From Curvibacter sp. (lineage in GTDB: Bacteria > Pseudomonadota > Gammaproteobacteria > Burkholderiales > Burkholderiaceae_C): DNA of 5,447 bases. Shown in pieces: positions 1 to 5,447 of this stretch. The translations under genes were made by a program, and so were the position numbers. Location of the stretch: contig DNQP01000244.1 in the NCBI GenBank assembly GCA_003500955.1, positions 1 to 5,447 on the forward strand. The letters are read 5' to 3'. Positions within the stretch are counted from its first letter, which is position 1, and each line of letters begins with the position of its first letter. Under the pieces are notes generated by a model. That model was not told the DNA's origin, did not search any database, and was given only the letters and a program-made list of their open reading frames with translations.

Positions 1-937
1 GCATGCTCTCGCGCGGCGTTACCGCGCCGGACAGAATCTGCAGCGGGATCAGCACCAGCATGATCAATAGGCCCAGCTGCGGCATTGAGCGGGCCACCGT
101 GCCAAGAAATATTCCCATTGAGGTGGTGGCAAACAGGTGCAATGCCGTACCCGCCAAAAATAGCGCCATCGTCCCTTGAATCGGTACCTGCAGCCAGCCT
201 TCGACGATAAAGCGCAGGGCAAAGCCAGACGCAACCAGCACCACCAGCCCCATGGCCCAGACCTTGGCCAGCATGATTTCCAGCGGCGTCACCGGCATGA
301 CCAGCAGGTGCTCGATGGTGCCGTGCTCGCGCTCGCGAATCAGCGCTGCGCCGGTCAGGATGATCGACAGCATGGTGATCTGGTTGATCACCTCGGTGAT
401 GGCGCCAAACCAGCTGGCATCCAGGTTGGGGTTATAGGCAATGCGCACGACCGCCTCGACCGGCTGGTTTGCGCTGCCTTGATACCGCTGCACAAATGCG
501 GCTGTTTCGCTCTGGATGATTTGCTGGATATGGCCGGCACCGCTGAAGGCCTGGCTGACCTGGGTGGCATCAACGTTCAGTTGAATGGCCGGCTGCTCGC
601 CGGCCAGCAGGTCGCGCTGAAAGTCCGGCGGGATGTTCAGCGTAAAGGTGTACAGGCCACTGTCCATGCCCCGATCCATTTGCTGATGATCGATGCGAGT
701 GGGCGGCAGAAAGTAAGGTAGCTGAAAAGCGTCGATCAACCTGGCTGATACCTGCGAGCGATCTTCATCGACCACAGCGATGGTCGCGCGGTGAGGTGTT
801 TCCGGCATCGCGGTGGCAGAAGAATAGATGCTCAGGCTGAAGGCATAGATGATCAGCACAACCAGGGCCGGGTCACGGGCCAGGCTGCGTAGCTCTTTGA
901 TGCCGAGTTGGAGAATATTGCCGAGTGCGCGTGTCAT
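1..937 (-). CDS. yhhJ: ABC-2 type transporter permease, YhhJ-like (3' end beyond window)
   Basis: Inner-membrane permease of an ABC exporter, expected to pair with the membrane half of the RbbA-type protein encoded just upstream. The frame runs open from ATG at 937-935 to the window edge, giving 312 complete codons with no stop. The N-terminus is short and basic, followed by a first membrane segment (about residues 24-41), a large soluble, probably periplasmic loop (about 42-175) and further hydrophobic segments at about 182-200, 226-245, 256-280 and 287-304. The motif REREHGTIEHLLVMPVTPLE (201-220) is the usual cytoplasmic coupling region of ABC-2 permeases, and the last residues LSGAVTPRESM match the YhhJ family pattern. 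E. coli YhhJ is about 375 residues, so roughly 60 are missing. The start is supported by AGGAG seven bases upstream and by tight spacing: the preceding stop is one base away. Thirteen of its first 40 codons end in A or T, unlike the adaptor gene and the ATPase half of rbbA. Confidence 0.93.
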   Translation of the reverse strand, partial: MTRALGNILQLGIKELRSLARDPALVVLIIYAFSLSIYSSATAMPETPHRATIAVVDEDRSQVSARLIDAFQLPYFLPPTRIDHQQMDRGMDSGLYTFTLNIPPDFQRDLLAGEQPAIQLNVDATQVSQAFSGAGHIQQIIQSETAAFVQRYQGSANQPVEAVVRIAYNPNLDASWFGAITEVINQITMLSIILTGAALIREREHGTIEHLLVMPVTPLEIMLAKVWAMGLVVLVASGFALRFIVEGWLQVPIQGTMALFLAGTALHLFATTSMGIFLGTVARSMPQLGLLIMLVLIPLQILSGAVTPRESM

Positions 938-938
938 G

Positions 939-3683
939 TCATTTCTCCTGCTTGCTCAGGCCAAGCACGCTGGCGAGTGTGAGCAGCGGAACCGCCAGCA
1001 GCAGCGGCAGGAAATAGCCTTGCAGCTCAGCAAAGTCGAGCGCCTTGGAGAACACCCCACGGGTAATGATCAGAAAGTGGGTGGTGGGGTAGAGCTGACC
1101 GATGAACGCGCCGGCCCCTTCCATGGCAGAGACCGGGTGCATCATCCCGGAAAACTGGATTGCGGGAATCAGCGTGGCGATAGCGGTGCCAAAAATCGCC
1201 GCAATCTGGCTTTTCAGCAGCGACGACACCAGTAGCCCGAGCCCGGTCGCGCAAATCAGATAGAGCAGCCCGCCAAGCAGCAGGGTGGGCAAGCTACCCT
1301 TGATTGGCACATCAAAGACAAACACCGCCAACACCAGCAGCGCGAGCAGGTTGATGAAGCCCAGCGCGACATACGGCAGCTGCTTGCCGAGCAGAAACTC
1401 CAGCTTGCTGACCGGCGTGACGTAGAAGTTGGTAATTGAGCCCAGCTCCTTTTCCCTGACCACCGCCAGCGCCGTGAGCATGGCCGGGATCATCATCAGC
1501 AGAATCGGGATCACGGCCGGTACCATGGCTGGCAGGCTTTTAACGTCGGGGTTGTAGCGGTAGCGCGTTTCCACGTTTACCAGGCTGGTTGTATAGGTGG
1601 TGGGCTGATGGGCGGCCAGGGTCAGCAGGTAGTTCAGGTGAATGCCCTGGGCATAACCGCGCAGCGTATCTGCGCGCATGGGCATGGCGCCATCGACCCA
1701 ATAGGCCACCTGGGGAGCGTCGCCGCGCAGCAGGTCGCGGCCGAATCCGGGCGGGATTTCCAGTGCCAGGCTGATGTCACCGGCGCGCATGCGTTCATCG
1801 AGTTCAGCATGGCTGTACAGTGGCGGCTTTTCGATAAAGTAGCGCGAGCCTGACAGCTCCAGCGCATAGTTTTGGCTGTAGGTTGTCTGGTCGCGATCCA
1901 GCACCGCAAAGGTCAGGTTCTCGACATCCATGTTGATGCCGTACCCCATGATCAGCATCAGGAACACCGTGCCGACCAGCGCGAGCAAACCGCGCACCGG
2001 GTCACGGCGCAGCTCCATGGTTTCGCGTCGGGTGTAGCTCAGCAAACGGCGCAGGCTGAAGCGTGGCACCTTGACGGGTGCGTTTGCGGTGGTTGTGGGC
2101 GCGGGGGCTGTGTCCACCTCGGGCGCACTGTCATCCGGGCCGCTGGCCTCACGCAGACAGTCGATGAACGCCTCTTCCAGCGTGGCTTTGCCGCGCTGCT
2201 GGCGCAGCGCCTGCGGCGCGCCGCTGACGAGGACCTTGCCGGCGTGCATCAACGACATGCGGTCGCAGCGTTCTGCTTCGTTCATGAAGTGGGTAGAGAT
2301 GAAGATCGTCACGCCGTCACGCCGCGACAGCTCGACCAGGATCTGCCACAGCACGTCGCGCGCCACGGGATCGACACCCGAGGTGGGCTCGTCCAGGATC
2401 AGCAGCTCGGGCCGGTGCACCATGGCCACGGCCAGCGAGAGGCGCTGGCGCAGGCCCAAGGGCAGCTGCTCGGGCAGCATGTCCAGCGCGCTGCGCAGGC
2501 CGAAGCGTTCTACCATCTCGTCCACGCGCGCGGGGATCTCGGCGCGCGGTACTTCGAAAAGGCGCGCGTGCAGCACCAGGTTCTGCCGCACCGTCAGCTC
2601 GCCGTAGAGCGAGAAGGACTGCGACATATAGCCCACGCGCCGGCGCGTGGCCAGGTCGTGCGGGTCCACGGCCTGGCCGAAGAGCCAGGCCTGGCCGGCA
2701 CTGGCGGGCAGCAGGCCGGTGAGCATCTTCATGGTGGTGGACTTGCCGCAGCCGTTGGAGCCGAGGAAGCCGAAGATCTCGCCGCGGCGGATGCGAAAGC
2801 TCACGCGGTCCACGGCCGTGAAGTCGCCGAAGCGCATGGTGAGCTCGCGTGCCTCGATGGCGGTCTCGGCCTCGGCGCTGTCCTGCAACGGCTGGATCTG
2901 CACCGGGCGGTGCAGCCTGCGCTGCGCCTCGGGCAGCAGGGCGATGAAGGCGGCTTCGAGCGAGTCGCGCCCGGTCTGCGCCAGCAGCTCGACGGGGGTG
3001 CCCGCGGCCAGCACACGGCCCGCGTTCATGGCCACCAGCCAGTCGAAGCCCTGGGCTTCCTCCATATAGGCCGTGGCGACGATGACGCTCATGCCCGGGT
3101 GCCCGGCGCGGATCTGCGTGATCAGGGCCCAGAACTGGGCGCGCGCCAGCGGGTCCACGCCGGTGGTGGGCTCGTCGAGGATCAGCAACTCGGGGTCGTG
3201 GATGAGCGCGCAGCACAGGCCCAGCTTCTGCTTCATGCCGCCCGAGAGCTTGCCGACCGGCCGGTCCAGGAAGGGGTAGAGCCCGGTGCTGCGTGTGAGC
3301 GCATCGATGCGCTGGCGGCGTTCGGCGGCGCCGTGGCCGAAGAGTCGGGCGAAGAACTGCAGGTTCTCCTCGACCGAGAGCGTGGCGTAGAGGTTCTTGC
3401 CCAGGCCCTGGGGCAGGTAGGCGATGCGCGGGCACACGCGGCGGCGGTGGCGCGCCCGGGCCATGTCGCCGCCCAGGGTCTGCACCGTGCCGCTCTGGAG
3501 GCGGCGCGCGCCGGCGATCAGGGCCAGCAGGCTGGACTTGCCCACGCCGTCGGGGCCGATGAGCCCGACCATGCGGCCGGCCGGCAGCTCCAGCGTGACG
3601 CCATCGAGCGCCGTGGCCTTGCGGTAGCGCAGGGCCACGTCCTGCAGGCGCACCACCGGTCCGGGGGCGGCGTCGCTGTCCAT
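939..3683 (-). CDS. rbbA: RbbA-type ABC transporter: two ATPase domains fused to an ABC-2 permease
   Basis: A 914-residue protein, close to E. coli RbbA (about 911). ATPase domain 1 (about 10-250) has Walker [10 protein letters not shown] (43-51), Q-loop Q92, signature LSGGM (146-150) and Walker B with D170/E171. ATPase domain 2 (about 275-505) has Walker [10 protein letters not shown] (308-316), Q-loop Q355, a degenerate signature LPLGLRQRL (407-415), Walker B with D431/E432 and switch H465. Domain 1 has alanine (A205) where the switch histidine is expected. An acidic, Pro/Thr/Ala-rich linker (about 512-538) leads to an ABC-2 membrane domain: first segment about 563-583, a large loop to about 715, then segments near 719-742, 771-791, 800-822, 826-847 and 888-910. 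Operon context points to export through the HlyD-type adaptor; E. coli RbbA is also reported as a ribosome-bound ATPase, and either role is possible here. The start lies 9 nt after the adaptor stop with only a weak ribosome site. Base composition changes inside the gene. Confidence 0.96.
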   Translation of the reverse strand: MDSDAAPGPVVRLQDVALRYRKATALDGVTLELPAGRMVGLIGPDGVGKSSLLALIAGARRLQSGTVQTLGGDMARARHRRRVCPRIAYLPQGLGKNLYATLSVEENLQFFARLFGHGAAERRQRIDALTRSTGLYPFLDRPVGKLSGGMKQKLGLCCALIHDPELLILDEPTTGVDPLARAQFWALITQIRAGHPGMSVIVATAYMEEAQGFDWLVAMNAGRVLAAGTPVELLAQTGRDSLEAAFIALLPEAQRRLHRPVQIQPLQDSAEAETAIEARELTMRFGDFTAVDRVSFRIRRGEIFGFLGSNGCGKSTTMKMLTGLLPASAGQAWLFGQAVDPHDLATRRRVGYMSQSFSLYGELTVRQNLVLHARLFEVPRAEIPARVDEMVERFGLRSALDMLPEQLPLGLRQRLSLAVAMVHRPELLILDEPTSGVDPVARDVLWQILVELSRRDGVTIFISTHFMNEAERCDRMSLMHAGKVLVSGAPQALRQQRGKATLEEAFIDCLREASGPDDSAPEVDTAPAPTTTANAPVKVPRFSLRRLLSYTRRETMELRRDPVRGLLALVGTVFLMLIMGYGINMDVENLTFAVLDRDQTTYSQNYALELSGSRYFIEKPPLYSHAELDERMRAGDISLALEIPPGFGRDLLRGDAPQVAYWVDGAMPMRADTLRGYAQGIHLNYLLTLAAHQPTTYTTSLVNVETRYRYNPDVKSLPAMVPAVIPILLMMIPAMLTALAVVREKELGSITNFYVTPVSKLEFLLGKQLPYVALGFINLLALLVLAVFVFDVPIKGSLPTLLLGGLLYLICATGLGLLVSSLLKSQIAAIFGTAIATLIPAIQFSGMMHPVSAMEGAGAFIGQLYPTTHFLIITRGVFSKALDFAELQGYFLPLLLAVPLLTLASVLGLSKQEK
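945..949 (-). promoter_or_regulatory. Shine-Dalgarno site for the YhhJ-like permease, inside the end of rbbA
   Basis: The minus strand reads AGGAG here, seven bases before the ATG at 937-935, within the last codons of rbbA. The rbbA stop TGA (941-939) and the ATG are separated by one base. This arrangement suggests translational coupling, with ribosomes finishing rbbA restarting on the permease. Confidence 0.7.
2060..2340. other. Base-composition and codon-use transition inside rbbA
   Basis: Hand counts of sampled 60-base lines give about 55-67% GC (mostly 55-63%) left of position 2040 and mostly 67-83% right of 2460. The transition covers the end of ATPase domain 2 and the interdomain linker. 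On the minus strand, codons such as TCT, GCA, TTG, TGT, CGT, AGT and ACA appear from about 2310 downward, whereas they are rare in the upstream ATPase part: two of the first 40 rbbA codons end in A or T, against 13 of the first 40 codons of the downstream permease. The reading frame is intact across the region. The exact breakpoint cannot be placed by eye. Confidence 0.65.
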
Positions 3684-3692
3684 GGTGTGCGC

Positions 3693-4763
3693 CTACTGCA
3701 CCAGCTGGCGGTTGAGCCGATCCGGCCAGGGGGCCTGCGCGTCCAGCTTGACCCAGGCCACGCCGGGCAGGCCGGTCTTGACCTGGGTCTGGTACTTGAG
3801 CAGCAGCTCGCGCGGGATCTGCGCGCGCACCCGGAACATGAGCTTCTGGCGCTCGCTCTCGGTCTCCACCGTCTTGGGCGTGAACTGCGCGCTGCTGGCC
3901 ACGAAGCTGATCTTGGCGGGCACCACATGGTCGGGCGCGGCGTCGAGCACGATGCGCACCTCGCTGCCGATCGCCACGCGCCCGGCCACGGTCTCGGGCA
4001 GGAAGAAGGTCATGTAGACGTCGGAGAGGTCGAGCAGGTTGAGCACGCGGGCGCCGGCGCCGATGACCTCGCCTGGCTGGGCCACGCGAAACTGCACGCG
4101 GCCGTCGCGCGGGGCCTTGAGCTCGCCTTCGGCCAGCTCCACGTCCAGGCGCTGCAGCGTGGCTTCCAGGGCGCGCACATTGGCCTGCGCGCCGCCCACC
4201 TGCGTCTGCGCGGCGGCAATGGCGGTCTTCGCGGCTTCGGCCTGCGAGCGTGCAGCCTTGAGCGCGGCCTCCAGGGTGCGCACGCGGGCGCGGTCGTCGT
4301 CGAGCACCTGGCTGGAATAGAAGCCGTCCTGCGCAAGTTTTTCCGAGCGCGGCAGGCGGCGCTGGGCGGCCTCGAGTTCGCTTTCGCGCTGGGCCACCAC
4401 GGCCAGGGCCGAAGCGTGGTCGCTCTCGCGCAGGGCCACGGCCGCGCGTGCATTGGCCACGGCCTCCTGCGCCTGCTGCAGCCGGGCCACGGCCTCTTCG
4501 CGCTGGGCGCGCAGGCTGTCGAGCTCCATGCGCGCCAGCACCTGGCCGGCCTGCACGAAGTCGCCCTCGTTGACGCGGATCTCGGCCACGCGGCCGCCGG
4601 TCTTGGTGGCGATGGAGATTTCAGTAGCCTCGATGCGGCCGTTGCCGCTGACGAAGCCCTCGCCCACGGCTTCGTCGGCCCAGGGGGCCCAGGTCATGAG
4701 GACGGCGGCTGCGACGGCCATGGCGGCGACCGCAGCAGCGGCGGGTTTCCACTGGAATGTCAT
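3693..4763 (-). CDS. yhiI: HlyD-family periplasmic adaptor (membrane fusion) protein, YhiI-like
   Basis: A 356-residue adaptor that would bridge the inner-membrane ABC transporter to an outer-membrane channel; E. coli YhiI is of similar length (about 355). From the chosen start there is one N-terminal membrane anchor or uncleaved signal (about 8-25). A first lipoyl half follows (about 43-80, with KTGGRVAEIRVNEGDFVQAG), then a long Ala/Gln/Glu/Arg-rich coiled coil (about 82-210), the second lipoyl half (about 211-245, with LKAPRDGRVQFRVAQPGEVI), and a beta-barrel region (about 246-335). There is no lipobox cysteine near the N-terminus, so membrane anchoring by the N-terminal helix is preferred. 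The ATG at 4763 is chosen over an in-frame ATG at 4796 because GGGAG precedes it at suitable spacing, and because the extra 11 residues would be an Arg-rich stretch unlike family starts. First gene of the operon; its stop is 9 nt before rbbA. Substrate not deducible. Confidence 0.94.
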   Translation of the reverse strand: MTFQWKPAAAAVAAMAVAAAVLMTWAPWADEAVGEGFVSGNGRIEATEISIATKTGGRVAEIRVNEGDFVQAGQVLARMELDSLRAQREEAVARLQQAQEAVANARAAVALRESDHASALAVVAQRESELEAAQRRLPRSEKLAQDGFYSSQVLDDDRARVRTLEAALKAARSQAEAAKTAIAAAQTQVGGAQANVRALEATLQRLDVELAEGELKAPRDGRVQFRVAQPGEVIGAGARVLNLLDLSDVYMTFFLPETVAGRVAIGSEVRIVLDAAPDHVVPAKISFVASSAQFTPKTVETESERQKLMFRVRAQIPRELLLKYQTQVKTGLPGVAWVKLDAQAPWPDRLNRQLVQ

Positions 4764-4770
4764 GCATGCT

Positions 4771-4775
4771 CTCCC
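4771..4775 (-). promoter_or_regulatory. Shine-Dalgarno site that decides the adaptor start
   Basis: The minus strand reads GGGAG seven bases before the ATG at 4763-4761, supporting this start over the in-frame ATG 33 bases upstream. The first three G residues can also pair in a small GC-rich hairpin (CCCGC/GCGGG, 4773-4786, four-base loop), which could limit access to the site in the mRNA. Confidence 0.6.
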
Positions 4776-4820
4776 GCGCCGGCGGGGCCGCGACATCAGG
4801 GCGCGGTGCCAGCGGAAATC

Positions 4821-4826
4821 ATCCTA
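4821..4826 (-). promoter_or_regulatory. Candidate -10 element of the yhiI-rbbA-yhhJ operon promoter
   Basis: The minus strand reads TAGGAT, matching TATAAT at four of six positions, 57 bases before the adaptor start codon. At a 17-base spacer the -35 position reads CGTGCG, with no resemblance to TTGACA, so an activator would be needed. If this is the -10, transcription would start near 4814 and the FNR-type box would be centred near -70, close to the -71.5 position known for class I FNR activation. The element is short and could be a chance match. Confidence 0.35.
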
Positions 4827-4858
4827 GCGCAGGGGCAGCGGTGCGCACGCGGCAGGCG

Positions 4859-4877
4859 GGAAGGATCGCGTCCTTCC
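4859..4877. repeat. Perfect 7-bp inverted repeat with 5-base loop
   Basis: GGAAGGA-TCGCG-TCCTTCC forms a perfect 7-bp stem directly abutting the FNR-type box and starting 11 bases after the stop codon of the upstream membrane-protein gene. No T-run follows on the minus strand, so it is not a typical intrinsic terminator. It could be a weak terminator or mRNA 3'-end hairpin for the upstream gene, or an operator for a dimeric regulator. Confidence 0.5.
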
Positions 4878-4891
4878 TTGATGCAGATCAA
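4878..4891. promoter_or_regulatory. Perfect FNR/Anr-type binding site
   Basis: TTGAT-GCAG-ATCAA matches the FNR-family consensus TTGAT-N4-ATCAA at all ten defined positions. FNR, Anr, Dnr and related Crp-family regulators bind this site and respond to low oxygen or nitric oxide. It sits upstream of the exporter operon, centred about 121 bases before the adaptor start codon, and overlaps the stop codon (4890-4888) of the preceding gene. The most likely target is the downstream operon. No plus-strand gene is present that it could serve. Confidence 0.65.
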
Positions 4892-5447
4892 TCCTGCGCG
4901 GACTCGGGCGCGGGTTCTGCTGCGGGCTCGTCGTCCACGAAGCTGTCGCGGAAGGTGAACCAGATGGAGCTGAAGAACATGGCGGCCATCAGCATGGCGG
5001 CGGGGAACATCAGCGTGTTGATGAGCTCTGGCGCGCCCAGGGTGACCGTGAGGATCATGACGACGAGGCCCACGCCGAAGAAGAGCCCGGCCCAGGACAG
5101 CACATAGACGGCCAGCGCACCGAAATTGCGCATGCAGGCCACGGCGCTGAAGAACAGGCCCTTGAGCGGCGTGACACCGTGCCAGTGCACCAGCGCAGGC
5201 GCGTGCCAGAACAGCATGGCCAGAGGCAGGTAGAGCGCCATGGCCAGCCACATGGCGTTCTGGAAATCGGCCGAGCGCACGAGTTCGGGCGTGAGCTGGC
5301 CACCGACGAGGTAGATGCGCGCGAACTGGCCGCCGTCCACCAGGGCCGAGGCACCCATGACGAGCAGGAAGCACGCGGCGTAGGCCGCGCCCATCACGGC
5401 CATGGCGCGGGCGCGCTGCTGGCCGGCGCGAAAGGCGCTGATCAGGA
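4888..5447 (-). CDS. BPSS1780-like multi-pass membrane protein (5' end beyond window)
   Basis: The C-terminal 185 residues of a membrane protein; the frame stays open to the window edge, so the true start lies outside and the internal ATG at 5403 is not the start. Counting from the first complete codon, membrane segments lie at about 15-37, 63-84, 107-134 and 142-163, followed by an acidic Pro/Ala/Glu tail ending ESAQD. Segments such as SALVDGGQFARIYLVGG and the stretch HWHGVTPLKGLFFSA resemble the BPSS1780 family found in Burkholderiales; this assignment rests on recalled family sequence. Its molecular function is not established. It is on the same strand as the exporter operon but separated by 124 bases holding a likely promoter region, so it is probably a separate unit. 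Its GC-rich codon use matches the adaptor gene. Confidence 0.88.
   Translation of the reverse strand, partial: LISAFRAGQQRARAMAVMGAAYAACFLLVMGASALVDGGQFARIYLVGGQLTPELVRSADFQNAMWLAMALYLPLAMLFWHAPALVHWHGVTPLKGLFFSAVACMRNFGALAVYVLSWAGLFFGVGLVVMILTVTLGAPELINTLMFPAAMLMAAMFFSSIWFTFRDSFVDDEPAAEPAPESAQD

Noticed and set aside
176..721. Plus-strand open frame of 181 codons opposite the permease gene.
   Set aside because: The minus strand encodes a continuous YhhJ-like protein over the same bases; the plus-strand product has no family features and is a shadow.
3..935. Whether the YhhJ-like permease is a broken gene, given its lack of a stop in the window.
   Set aside because: The frame is open throughout and family motifs run in order to the last residues; it is cut only by the window edge.
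4764..4796. Adaptor start at 4796, adding 11 residues rich in arginine.
   Set aside because: The ATG at 4763 has a well-placed GGGAG, and the protein from it matches the usual length and N-terminal anchor of the family.
4850..4855. A -10 element that would put the FNR-type box at the class II position (-41.5).
   Set aside because: The minus strand there reads CTGCCG, which does not resemble TATAAT.
1872..4958. A very long plus-strand open frame (about 1028 codons) antisense to the adaptor and rbbA genes.
   Set aside because: Its product is a low-complexity mix rich in His, Gln, Ala, Gly and Leu with no recognisable domain, and it lies fully opposite genes with clear motifs. In high-GC DNA, stop codons are rare in antisense frames, so such long shadows are expected.
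4796..5374. A 192-codon minus-strand frame overlapping the membrane-protein gene and the gap.
   Set aside because: The product is Arg/Pro/Ala/His-rich with no domain and runs in another frame over a gene with clear membrane segments and family resemblance.

Overview
The window reads as part of a betaproteobacterial chromosome, most likely Comamonadaceae or a close relative. The support is the very GC-rich right part, with near-exclusive G/C third codon positions, and a truncated gene at the right edge that resembles the BPSS1780-type membrane proteins of Burkholderiales. No RNA genes, insertion sequences, CRISPR arrays or phage genes are visible. All four coding regions lie on the minus strand, so the window is best read from right to left.

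Right edge (4888-5447): the C-terminal part of the BPSS1780-like multi-pass membrane protein. Between it and the next gene (4764-4887) lies a short, dense control region. It holds a perfect FNR/Anr-type palindrome (TTGAT-GCAG-ATCAA, 4878-4891) overlapping the stop codon, a 7-bp-stem inverted repeat beside it, a plausible -10 element and a Shine-Dalgarno sequence.

Region 1-4763 is a three-gene operon with the order of the E. coli yhiI-rbbA-yhhJ locus. It encodes a HlyD-type periplasmic adaptor (3693-4763), an RbbA-type protein with two ATPase domains fused to an ABC-2 membrane domain (939-3683), and a second ABC-2 permease (1-937, cut by the window edge). The genes are 9 nt and 1 nt apart. By family knowledge the two membrane domains and the fused ATPases would form an inner-membrane ABC exporter, linked by the adaptor to an outer-membrane channel not encoded here. 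E. coli RbbA is also known as a ribosome-associated ATPase. The substrate cannot be read from the sequence.

Three points deserve attention: the perfect anaerobic-regulator box upstream of the operon; a sharp change of base composition and codon use inside rbbA (about 2060-2340), suggesting a mosaic gene or an assembly chimera; and the complementary degeneration of the two ATPase domains, which predicts one canonical and one degenerate ATP site. I see no evidence of an entirely new system; the operon belongs to a known family.
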